DNA of 9,632 nucleotides, from contig JAISYA010000095.1 in assembly GCA_031270205.1 (NCBI GenBank), positions 1-9,632 on the forward strand, given 5' to 3'. Origin of the DNA: Treponema sp. (GTDB lineage Bacteria > Spirochaetota > Spirochaetia > Treponematales > Breznakiellaceae). The position numbers and the translations under genes were made by a program. Shown one piece after another: positions 1 through 5,677 of the stretch (the stretch's first letter is position 1; every line of letters starts with the position of its first letter). Below the pieces are notes generated by a model that made no database searches, was not told the origin of the DNA, and saw nothing but the letters and a program-made list of their open reading frames with translations.

Positions 1-15
1 GGCAGCGCGGACGTC

Positions 16-1185
16 TTACTCCGCCGCTATGCGGTAAATCGCCTCCACGTCTTTCTGTTCGAGTTTCCGGTAGTTTCCCAGGGGGCCGAATTTGACCGCG
101 CGTTGGGACATTTCGCCTATCCTGGAGGGGTCGATTTTTGCGGCGGCCAATTTTACCGGGAGGCCGATGGAGCGGAAAAAATTCTCCATGCGGAAAACGC
201 CTTCCAGGGCGGCCTGCTCGAAATCGTAGAAAGCGCCGTCCACCCCCCAAACCTTGGCGGCGAAGCGGGCGAAGCGGGGCGCGCCGTGCGTGATGTTGTA
301 GCGGATCCACGCGGGGAACAGTATCGAAAGGCTCGCGCCGTGGGCGGTGTCAAAGAGGGCCGAAAGTTCATGCCCCATGGCGTGGCTGGCCCAATCGCCG
401 ACGCGGCCCGTGCTGAGGAGGTTGTTATGCGCCAGAGAGCCGGCCCACATGATCTCCGCGCGGGCGTCGTAGTTCGTTTCGCCTCCTGAAAAGACCGTCC
501 GGGCGTTGCGGATTATCGCCCGCATGGCCCCTTCGCACAACTCGTCGGTCAGCTCCACGTGGGGTTCTGTGGTGAAGTAGCGTTCCATGATATGCGCCAG
601 TATGTCGGCGACGCCGCAGGCGGTCTGATAGGGCGGCAGGCTGAAGGTTAGTTCGGGGTTCAGGATCGCAAAGACCGGGCGTGTACACTCAAGATTGACG
701 CCCCGCTTCCAGGGCCCCTGCTCGTTGGTAATGACCGAGCTGATACTCGATTCGCTCCCCGCGGCGGGAATGGTCACCACGGCGGCGACCGGCAGGGCCT
801 TTTCGGTGGTTTTCTTCCGCTCGTAAAAATCCCACACGTCCCCCTCGTTGGCGGCGCCCAGGCCGATGGCCTTGGAAGAATCAATCACCGAGCCGCCGCC
901 CACGGCGAGGATCAGGGCGAGCTTTTCCTTTTTGACCAATTCAATGCCCTCGTACACCAGGGAAAGCCGGGGGTTGGGCCGCACTCCGTCCAGTTCCACC
1001 CACTCGACGCCGGCGTTTTTAAGGCTCGCCTTGACACGGTCAATCAGGCCGGAGCGTACCGAAGAGCCTCCCGAATGGTGCAGCAGTATGCGTTTTGTAT
1101 AAGCCGCGGTTTCACTCCCCGCCCGGGTTTCCGTTCCCCTGCCGAAAATAATTTTCGTGCGGTTGCAATACTCAAAATTTTGCAT
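16..1185 (-). CDS. Iron-containing alcohol dehydrogenase, YqhD/BDH-type
   Basis: Predicted cytoplasmic NAD(P)H-dependent alcohol/aldehyde oxidoreductase of the iron-containing (group III) family. At 389 residues it is close to E. coli YqhD (387) and aligns over its whole length. Visible motifs are the GGGSVID nucleotide-binding loop at residues 96-102, the LPATGSES-like segment IPAAGSES near 139-146, and four metal ligands at the YqhD-equivalent positions: D194 and H198 (in DILAH), H268 (DWASH) and H282 (DTAHG). All catalytic ligands are present, so it should be active. Substrate cannot be read from sequence; YqhD relatives reduce short-chain and lipid-derived aldehydes, BDH relatives butyraldehyde. 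The ATG at 1185 has GAGGAG 7 nt upstream; another ATG 5 nt earlier is out of frame. It lies 45 nt downstream of the unknown gene at 1231-1830 on the same strand, so the two are probably co-transcribed. Confidence 0.93.
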   Translation of the reverse strand: MQNFEYCNRTKIIFGRGTETRAGSETAAYTKRILLHHSGGSSVRSGLIDRVKASLKNAGVEWVELDGVRPNPRLSLVYEGIELVKKEKLALILAVGGGSVIDSSKAIGLGAANEGDVWDFYERKKTTEKALPVAAVVTIPAAGSESSISSVITNEQGPWKRGVNLECTRPVFAILNPELTFSLPPYQTACGVADILAHIMERYFTTEPHVELTDELCEGAMRAIIRNARTVFSGGETNYDARAEIMWAGSLAHNNLLSTGRVGDWASHAMGHELSALFDTAHGASLSILFPAWIRYNITHGAPRFARFAAKVWGVDGAFYDFEQAALEGVFRMENFFRSIGLPVKLAAAKIDPSRIGEMSQRAVKFGPLGNYRKLEQKDVEAIYRIAAE

Positions 1186-1203
1186 GCCATTACTCCTCTA
1201 TTG

Positions 1204-1215
1204 CCGGTATACCGG
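1204..1215. promoter_or_regulatory. Perfect 12-bp palindrome CCGGTATACCGG between two co-directional genes
   Basis: A perfect inverted repeat with no loop sits in the 45-nt gap between the unknown gene (ending at 1231) and the dehydrogenase start at 1185, just upstream of the dehydrogenase ribosome-binding site. It is too short and lacks a T-run to be a terminator. It could be a dimeric repressor site or chance; only the palindrome itself is seen. Confidence 0.3.
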
Positions 1216-1230
1216 AATTCTCCCTTTTAG

Positions 1231-1830
1231 CTATGCTATACCGCTTCCTTCCTCAAAGAGGCGGAGGGCTTCTTCCCTTGCCTTATCCACCACAGCCTGG
1301 TAGTTCCCCTTGAGGGCGTTCATGGTCTGATTGTAAAAGCCGATGAACTCCGGGTCCTGGAAGGGATCGATGCGGACCTCCCGGCCCATGCGGCGGGAAA
1401 GCTCTTCCTCTTTCTGGCGGAGTTTTGGGGCGTACTGCTGGCGGATTGCCTTGTCGTAGTTGGCAGCCTCGTTCAGGTACTGGGAAAGGGCCTGGACCAG
1501 CTGCCTGTACATGGCTGTGAAACGGCTGTTGTTTATGACGGTCTGCAGGCCCCTGCCCGCCGCCTCAATGCGCTTTTCGTCTTCCTTTATGACCGGAAGG
1601 TTTATCTGGGCAATGAGTACGTCGAAGATCCCCTGCTTGAGGCTTTCCCGCTGCTCTTTCGGCGTCTTCTTTAATTCTTCGTCAAGGCTTTTTTTGGGGT
1701 CTTCCAGAAAAGCGTTGGCCAGCCGTTTTCCCCGCTGCTTTGTTTCAAATTGTTCAATGCTGATTTTATCGCTCTTTACCGTTTCGGTCCGTTCCAGGGC
1801 GATTTCCAGCGCGCTCTTTATCCTTCCCAT
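1231..1830 (-). CDS. Conserved spirochaete protein of unknown function, helical, 199 aa
   Basis: I do not recognise a function. The protein begins MGRIKSALEIALERTE, a start I associate with a conserved treponemal family of unknown role; this is recollection, not a search. It is highly charged and rich in E, K, Q, R and A, with no signal peptide or membrane segment. Predicted structure is almost entirely alpha-helical, with coiled-coil-like stretches around residues 40-75 and 105-150. A conserved-looking patch, RIDPFQDPEFIGFYNQ, lies near residues 153-168. Start: ATG at 1830 with AAGGA about 9 nt upstream. It is first in a probable two-gene minus-strand operon with the alcohol dehydrogenase and is transcribed divergently from the sodium symporter gene. 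Length and lack of decay suggest a real, maintained gene; codon use resembles the neighbours. Confidence 0.85.
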   Translation of the reverse strand: MGRIKSALEIALERTETVKSDKISIEQFETKQRGKRLANAFLEDPKKSLDEELKKTPKEQRESLKQGIFDVLIAQINLPVIKEDEKRIEAAGRGLQTVINNSRFTAMYRQLVQALSQYLNEAANYDKAIRQQYAPKLRQKEEELSRRMGREVRIDPFQDPEFIGFYNQTMNALKGNYQAVVDKAREEALRLFEEGSGIA

Positions 1831-1861
1831 GGTACTATATCCTTTTTGCGTTCTTTTCTAT

Positions 1862-1890
1862 ACAATAAGCGGGAAAGCGAAATTGTTCAA
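1862..1890 (-). promoter_or_regulatory. Candidate sigma-70 promoter for the minus-strand operon
   Basis: On the minus strand, TTGAAC (plus positions 1885-1890) and TATTGT (1862-1867) are separated by exactly 17 nt, each matching 4 of 6 bases of the -35/-10 consensus. Both hexamers lie a plausible distance upstream of the ATG at 1830. The plus strand of the same stretch contains TATACAATA (1859-1867), which could serve as a -10 for the symporter gene, although I see no good -35 partner for it. The -35 element overlaps the imperfect palindrome at 1883-1905. Predicted by eye only. Confidence 0.35.
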
Positions 1891-1905
1891 GCGCTCGCTT
1901 AACAA
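1883..1905. promoter_or_regulatory. Imperfect palindrome in the divergent intergenic region
   Basis: TTGTT-c-AAGCG-ct-CGCTT-AACAA: ten base pairs per arm with one unpaired C and a 2-nt centre. It lies 8 nt before the AAGGAGG ribosome-binding site of the symporter gene and overlaps the candidate -35 of the opposite operon. The position suits an operator controlling both directions, or a hairpin in the symporter leader mRNA. There is no T-run, so it is not a standard terminator. Function is inferred from position only. Confidence 0.4.
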
Positions 1906-1924
1906 CGGCTAATAAGGAGGAATT

Positions 1925-3484
1925 GTGTTAGGTACAAATGTTCAAACCCTGATTGGGATAGGGGCGTATCTCTTGGTGATGATCGCCATCGGTCTATGGT
2001 ACGCCCGCAGGAGCAACACCAATGTAGAAGAGTATTTTTTGGCCAAACGGAGCTTTGGTCCCTGGGTCGCGGCCCTCAGCGCCGAGGCCTCGGACATGTC
2101 GGGCTGGCTCTTGATGGGACTGCCGGGAGTGGCTTATTTTACCGGTATCGGGGAGGCCTTCTGGACTACTCTGGGGCTTTTTATCGGCACCTGGGTTAAC
2201 TGGGCTATCGTGGCCAAGCGCCTGCGCTCGTATTCCCAAATCGCGGATAACGCCATCACGCTGCCGGAATTTTTCAGCAAGCGTTTTCACGACAAAAAGC
2301 GGATATTGCTCGCGATTGCCGCCATTATCAGCCTGGCGTTCTTTTCGATATATGTCGGCGCGCAGTTTATTACGTTTGGGAAGCTCTTCAGTTATATCTT
2401 TAACGCGAACATGGTGGCCATGGTTATTCTCGGCGCGCTCCTCGTTATGCTGTACACCATGCTGGGCGGCTTCTGGGCGGTGGGCATGACCGACCTTATC
2501 CAGGGGCTGCTGATGGTGTGCGCCCTGGTGCTCGTGCTTGTTTTCGGCATCGTCCACGCCGGCGGTTTCGCGGGTATTGCGGAGAACCTCCGCGCCTTCC
2601 CCCGCTTCACCGACTTCTTCGGCATCGCCACTCCCGATATGGCCGACGGCGTGCAGAAGGCCGTCAACGGCGCGCCCCTTTTCGGGCCGGGCGCGAATTA
2701 CGGCTTCCTCACGATCATCAGTACGATGGCCTGGGGCCTCGGTTACTTCGGCATGCCGCAGGTGCTGGTCCGCTTTATGGCGATCAACAAAACCTCCAAC
2801 ATCGCCCGCTCCCGCAACATTGCGGTAATCTGGTGCTTTATCGCCCAGATCGCGGCGGTGGGCATCGGCCTTATCGGCAGGGCCTACATGCCCCTGGCGC
2901 TTAATACCGCCAGCGCCTCGGAAAACATTTTCATTCTTTTGAGCGTGGATTTCTTCCCGCCCCTCTTGGCGGGCATCGTCATTTCCGGCATACTCGCGGC
3001 CAGCATGAGTTCCTCGGACTCGTACATGCTGATCGTTTCATCTTCGCTGGCCAACGACATTTTCAAGGACATTTTCAAGAAAGACGCCAGCGACGTCCTG
3101 GTTATGTGGGTGGCCCGGATCACCATGCTCATCGTAACGGTGTTCGGCGTGATCATAGCCGTATCCGGTAACCAGTCGATTTTCCGCGTAGTGTCTTACG
3201 CCTGGGCGGGCCTCGGCGCCGCGTTCGGCCCGCTCATCCTTTTCTCGCTGTTCTGGAAACGGACCACTTTCCCGGCGGCGGTGGCGGGAATGCTTACCGG
3301 CGGAATTATGGTAGTGCTCTGGAAAAACGTAATCGCCAAACTCGGCGGCGTTTTCGCGGTTTATGAGCTGCTTCCCGCCTTTATCATTTCCGGTCTGGTA
3401 ATTCTCATCGTGAGCCTGTTTAGCAAAAAGCCCTCGGCGGAAATCGAGAAGGAATTCGAGGCGGCAAAGACGGCCGAGTTCTGA
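1925..3484 (+). CDS. putP: Sodium/solute symporter, PutP-like (sodium/proline)
   Basis: Inner-membrane sodium:solute symporter (SSF family) that probably imports proline with Na+. The 519 residues (E. coli PutP is 502) contain about 12-13 hydrophobic segments, the first at residues 8-27. Seen directly: SDMSGWLLMGLPG at 56-68, identical in style to the E. coli PutP segment holding the Na+/proline residues D55, M56, S57 (here D57, M58, S59); GGFWAVGMTDLIQG at 181-194 in the SSF signature region; and the Na+-site helix MSSSDSYML at 361-369, matching PutP S340/T341 with Thr replaced by Ser. The tail is charged and cytoplasmic. The start is GTG at 1925 with AAGGAGG at 1914-1920, an unusually short 4-nt spacer; the nearby ATG at 1938 is out of frame. 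The gene stands alone and ends at a strong terminator. Proline is the likeliest substrate; another amino acid or organic acid cannot be excluded. Confidence 0.92.
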   Translation: MLGTNVQTLIGIGAYLLVMIAIGLWYARRSNTNVEEYFLAKRSFGPWVAALSAEASDMSGWLLMGLPGVAYFTGIGEAFWTTLGLFIGTWVNWAIVAKRLRSYSQIADNAITLPEFFSKRFHDKKRILLAIAAIISLAFFSIYVGAQFITFGKLFSYIFNANMVAMVILGALLVMLYTMLGGFWAVGMTDLIQGLLMVCALVLVLVFGIVHAGGFAGIAENLRAFPRFTDFFGIATPDMADGVQKAVNGAPLFGPGANYGFLTIISTMAWGLGYFGMPQVLVRFMAINKTSNIARSRNIAVIWCFIAQIAAVGIGLIGRAYMPLALNTASASENIFILLSVDFFPPLLAGIVISGILAASMSSSDSYMLIVSSSLANDIFKDIFKKDASDVLVMWVARITMLIVTVFGVIIAVSGNQSIFRVVSYAWAGLGAAFGPLILFSLFWKRTTFPAAVAGMLTGGIMVVLWKNVIAKLGGVFAVYELLPAFIISGLVILIVSLFSKKPSAEIEKEFEAAKTAEF

Positions 3485-3511
3485 GAGAAAAGAGCGTCCG
3501 CGGATTACCGG

Positions 3512-3562
3512 TACGGGTATCCCAAACAGCCCAGGCGGGTTTTTGGGATACCCGTAGATTTT
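3512..3562 (+). terminator. Intrinsic terminator after the symporter gene
   Basis: A perfect 15-bp stem pairs 3512-3526 with 3542-3556 (TACGGGTATCCCAAA and its complement) around a 15-nt loop, followed by GATTTTTC. It begins 28 nt after the symporter stop codon. The flanking A and T tracts may also give some termination on the opposite strand, although no gene needs it there. Confidence 0.85.
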
Positions 3563-3600
3563 TCATTTAACAGGTTCCGAACAAGTTTACTATTGGATGA

Positions 3601-3632
3601 GGCTGTTCCAAAACTTCAGTTTTGGAACAGCC
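3601..3632. repeat. 15-bp-arm palindrome, possible dispersed element or second terminator
   Basis: GGCTGTTCCAAAACT (3601-3615) pairs perfectly with 3618-3632, leaving a 2-nt centre, so the hairpin probably forms with a TTCA tetraloop. No T-run follows on either strand, so it is a poor intrinsic terminator. GGCTGTTCCAAAA-type ends recall the terminal inverted repeats of some insertion sequences, and near-perfect palindromes of this kind occur as dispersed repeats in bacterial genomes. Only one copy lies in this window, so repeat status is inferred. The rest of the 3485-3696 gap holds the symporter terminator upstream and no convincing promoter for the next gene. Confidence 0.55.
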
Positions 3633-3696
3633 CCGGGTGTCCAAAAACAGCATTAATTTGTCCTTTTTGCTACACACATAGGCGGAGGGATTTTCT

Positions 3697-4362
3697 TTGG
3701 AGATATTTCAGTACGGGGATACGGAGACATCTTACCTGAAAACAAGGGACAAACAGCTTGCGTGGGCGATTGAGCAAATCGGCCATATTAAGCGGGAAGT
3801 CCATCCCGATCTTTTCGCGGCGCTCGTCCAGTCGATAGTGGGGCAGCAAATTTCCTCAAAGGCGCAAATAACGATATGGGAGCGCATGGAAGCGGGGCTT
3901 GGCAAAATTACACCGAAGACCATTTGCGCCTGTTCGGAAGCTGAACTGCAACGTTACGGAATCAGCTTCAGAAAGGCCTCCTACATCCGCGGCGCGGCGG
4001 AAAAAACAGCGGACGGCAGCCTTGACATGAGCGCCCTGCAAGCCATGTCTGATGGCGAAGTATGTAAAACCCTCATCCGGCTTAACGGTATCGGTGTTTG
4101 GACAGCGGAAATGCTGATGCTTTTTTCCCTGCGGAGGGCGGACATTGTAAGCCGCGGCGACCTCGCTATTTTACGCGGCATGCGCATGCTTTATCACCAT
4201 CGAAAAATCACCAAAACCCTGTTTGAAAAATACCGGCGGCGTTATTCGCCCTATGGTTCTGTAGCAAGCCTGTACCTGTGGGCGGTTGCCGGCGGCGCTA
4301 TCGAAGGAATGAAAGACTACGCAAAAAAGGAGACGAAGAAAAATGGGAAACGAAGAAACTGA
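3697..4362 (+). CDS. DNA-3-methyladenine glycosylase II-like (AlkA/HhH-GPD)
   Basis: Monofunctional base-excision glycosylase that removes alkylated purines such as 3-methyladenine. It has 221 residues, shorter than E. coli AlkA (282) because it lacks the N-terminal beta domain, as in many bacterial single-domain relatives. Seen: an N-terminal HhH-GPD segment, HPDLFAALVQSIVGQQIS at 36-53; a helix-hairpin-helix, LNGIGVWTAEML at 129-140; and the downstream catalytic Asp in RGDLAI (D155), equivalent to AlkA D238. The tail after 205 is Lys/Arg-rich and may add DNA contact. The start is TTG at 3697 with GGAGG at 3684-3688, an 8-nt spacer; the first in-frame ATG lies well inside the domain. It overlaps the next gene, a guanine methyltransferase, by 20 nt, so the two form an alkylation-damage repair operon. 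Confidence 0.9.
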   Translation: MEIFQYGDTETSYLKTRDKQLAWAIEQIGHIKREVHPDLFAALVQSIVGQQISSKAQITIWERMEAGLGKITPKTICACSEAELQRYGISFRKASYIRGAAEKTADGSLDMSALQAMSDGEVCKTLIRLNGIGVWTAEMLMLFSLRRADIVSRGDLAILRGMRMLYHHRKITKTLFEKYRRRYSPYGSVASLYLWAVAGGAIEGMKDYAKKETKKNGKRRN

Positions 4363-4960
4363 AAAACGGCAGGCGATTCTTCAAGATGACCACGGTTATG
4401 ACGGCAAATTTTACTGCGCGGGTAAATCCGGCGAGGTTTTCTGCCGTCCATCCGGCAAAGCCGAAGCGCAGGCATCACCATTATTTTGGTATCCCTATGA
4501 AACTAATTTAGGCCTCTTTATCATCGCCGCCAACGACGCGGCTATTACCGAGATCCGCTTTGGAGATATGCCGGGTTTCTACAGGAACAGTCTGCGCGGG
4601 GAAAAAACACAAAGCAAGTTGACCGATCTTGCCGCGAAACAGCTTGAAGAATATACGAGCGGAAAAAGAAAGCGGTTTGAGCTGCCGTTGCTGCCTGCGG
4701 GAACCGCGTTTCAGAAATCGGTTTGGCAGGCGCTTGTTGAAATCCCTTACGGGGAAACCCGCAGTTACAAGCAGATTGCCGGCCAGGTGGGGAATTCGTC
4801 CGCAAGCCGGGCCGTGGGTATGGCAAACAACAAAAACCCCATCCCGATTATTATCCCCTGCCACCGGGTGCTTGGCTCAAACGGTGCGCTGGTGGGATAT
4901 GCCGGCGGACTGGAGTTGAAAAAGCGCCTTTTGGATCTGGAAGTACGGTATAACTTGTGA
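4343..4960 (+). CDS. O6-alkylguanine-DNA alkyltransferase with truncated Ada N-domain
   Basis: Suicide repair enzyme that transfers alkyl groups from O6-alkylguanine in DNA to its own cysteine. Residues 50-205 form a full Ogt/Ada C-terminal domain: the beta-rich N lobe (about 50-115), then GTAFQKSVWQAL at 120-131 and the active site IIPCHRV at 170-176, with nucleophile C173. Residues 8-42 resemble the start of the Ada N-terminal phosphotriester-repair domain: YDGKFYCAGKSGEVFCRPSG at 19-38 parallels the family pattern DG-F--AV-TTGIFCRPSC. C34 matches methyl-accepting Ada C38, but the second zinc Cys (Ada C42) is Gly, and the other zinc ligands and the AraC-type activator domain are missing, so this part should neither bind zinc nor activate transcription. 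ATG at 4343 with AAAAGGAG at 4325-4332 inside the upstream gene. Translationally coupled to the glycosylase. Confidence 0.92.
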   Translation: MGNEETEKRQAILQDDHGYDGKFYCAGKSGEVFCRPSGKAEAQASPLFWYPYETNLGLFIIAANDAAITEIRFGDMPGFYRNSLRGEKTQSKLTDLAAKQLEEYTSGKRKRFELPLLPAGTAFQKSVWQALVEIPYGETRSYKQIAGQVGNSSASRAVGMANNKNPIPIIIPCHRVLGSNGALVGYAGGLELKKRLLDLEVRYNL

Positions 4961-4970
4961 GTCGCGGATT

Positions 4971-5210
4971 TTAGGCGGCTTTATAGAGAAAAGCGTCTGT
5001 ACGCATGACACAATGACCTTCCCGAACACCCCCAAACGCCCCATTCAAAAAGCAGCCGAAGGGCCGGATGTCCTTGGCGGCGTCGAAAGTCCGGCGGCGG
5101 GCCTTGTTGAGCAGGGAATACAGACAAAACCAGCCGGAAGCGACACCGGTGGCGGTGAGGCTAAGGATATACCGGCAGCCTGCTGCGTTTGTGGATTTTT
5201 CCGCAATCTT
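4971..5210 (-). pseudogene. Decayed integrase-core transposase fragment
   Basis: A minus-strand open stretch of 79 codons, from just after an in-frame TGA at 5211-5213 to TAA at 4971-4973, with no sensible start codon. About residues 10-50 (roughly 5183-5061) read like part of an rve/integrase-core transposase: LSLTATGVASGWFCLYSLLN, then KARRRTFDAAKDIR. This recalls the family pattern SLTLTD--TGWTE---L-NKAQRWVFEAL-DIR. The usual Asp after LTxT is Gly, and the homology fades at both ends, so this is an internal fragment of a dead mobile element. Plus-strand open frames over the same bases are shadows. The 411 bases 4961-5371 hold this fragment, a terminator-like hairpin and no intact gene. Family match made from memory; the exact insertion-sequence family is unknown. 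Confidence 0.6.
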
Positions 5211-5265
5211 TCAGGAAAAACGCGAAAAAATCCCAATTATGGGGCTGATTGCGGTTTGCAGGGTA

Positions 5266-5289
5266 AAAAATCGCCTGAAGGCGATTTTT
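5266..5289. terminator. Bidirectional hairpin terminator candidate
   Basis: AAAAATCGCC (5266-5275) pairs perfectly with GGCGATTTTT (5280-5289) around a TGAA loop: a compact G/C-containing stem with A-tract before and T-tract after, able to end transcription in either direction. On the plus strand it could stop read-through from the repair operon; on the minus strand it would precede the dead transposase fragment. A weaker hairpin, CAGCA-aac-TGCTG, lies at 5311-5323, followed by A and T tracts. Confidence 0.65.
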
Positions 5290-5406
5290 GGGGATTATAA
5301 TACGCGAAGGCAGCAAACTGCTGGAAAAAAGTAGTTTTTTCATTTTTTGGGTGTATTGCGTTCAATAGGACATTGTTAGAGTTTCATAGGAAAGCCGCCT
5401 TTTTAA

Positions 5407-5532
5407 TGGAGCTTCGTCATAAGCGTGCCGGCGGAAATTGCCGAACAGCTCGTGCCGGAGAAAGTCGGGCGGCTGCGGGCCGAAATGCGGCTGATCGTGG
5501 AAGGAACCGGGGTATGGACGAAGAACAAATAG
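5407..5532 (+). pseudogene. Orphan open frame, probable gene fragment of unknown origin
   Basis: This frame is bounded by TAA at 5404-5406 and TAG at 5530-5532, 41 codons. It contains PAEIAEQLVPEKVGRLRAEM, an ordinary-looking amphipathic helical sequence, and its third codon positions are strongly G/C-rich like the real genes here, unlike the alternative frame (from ATG 5406) that runs into the kinase-tail remnant. There is no ATG; GTG at 5425 is possible but has no well-placed ribosome-binding site. I read it as the tail of a lost gene cut at its junction with the kinase remnant. The family is not recognised. Confidence 0.35.
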
Positions 5533-5657
5533 AGGAACTGGAACAGTATACGTATGAAGAGGAATCGGAGCTGGTGGCATGGCTTAAGGAACAAATAAGC
5601 ATGTCCGAAGTTGAAGCGATAACGGAACGGCCGGTAGATCAGGCGGCCAACGCCTAA
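5514..5657 (+). pseudogene. Remnant (or small ORF) matching the hybrid kinase C-terminus
   Basis: Residues 7-47 of this 47-codon frame match the last 41 residues of the kinase at 6994-9612 at 36 of 41 positions, including YTYEEESELVAWLKEQISMS. None of the kinase, REC or HPt domains precede it, so it is best explained as the 3' end of a deleted or recombined paralogous kinase gene. ATG at 5514 nevertheless has AAGGA at 5501-5505 with an 8-nt spacer, so it could be translated as a very acidic small protein (15 Asp/Glu against 2 Lys/Arg) just ahead of the cyclase gene, 19 nt away. The frame stays open upstream to 5373, but that part has non-coding-like composition and overlaps the orphan fragment in another frame. 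Confidence 0.6.
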
Positions 5658-5677
5658 ACCGCGAAAGGATCGCCTTA
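5535..5677 (+). repeat. Upstream copy of the kinase-end/spacer repeat
   Basis: This 143-nt stretch matches 9490-9632 with 13 differences counted by eye (about 91% identity), in the same orientation at an offset of 3955. It covers the end of the kinase reading frame, the stop codon, the 19-nt spacer with its ribosome-binding site, and the first base of the cyclase start codon. Similarity in the coding part stops abruptly around 5514-5532. Confidence 0.9.

Noticed and set aside
1460..1912. 150-codon plus-strand frame antisense to the unknown helical gene
   Set aside because: A shadow of the minus-strand gene, with no ribosome-binding site and a Ser/Arg/Phe-rich composition.
4343..4480. Frameshift as the reason for the missing Ada zinc Cys and AraC domain
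   Set aside because: The other two frames show no continuation of the Ada zinc domain, and there is no room for an AraC domain before the methyltransferase fold begins; an internal deletion fits better.
4278..4511. 77-codon plus-strand frame across the glycosylase/methyltransferase overlap
   Set aside because: Out of frame with both genes, basic and low-complexity, no homology; the methyltransferase frame with the FCRPS motif explains the bases.
5013..5334. Two plus-strand open frames of 88-95 codons with ATG starts
   Set aside because: They have no ribosome-binding site and no recognisable sequence, and they lie opposite a minus-strand frame that reads like an integrase-core transposase fragment; treated as shadows.
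5373..5657. Full 94-codon frame as one intact gene
   Set aside because: Residues 1-47 are Arg/Ala/Gly-rich with poor codon bias and overlap a better coding frame; only the part from 5514 matches anything.
5373..5676. Promoter for the cyclase-kinase operon (TTGCGT near 5356, TTGTTA near 5373)
   Set aside because: No hexamer pair with acceptable spacing was found; none is reported.
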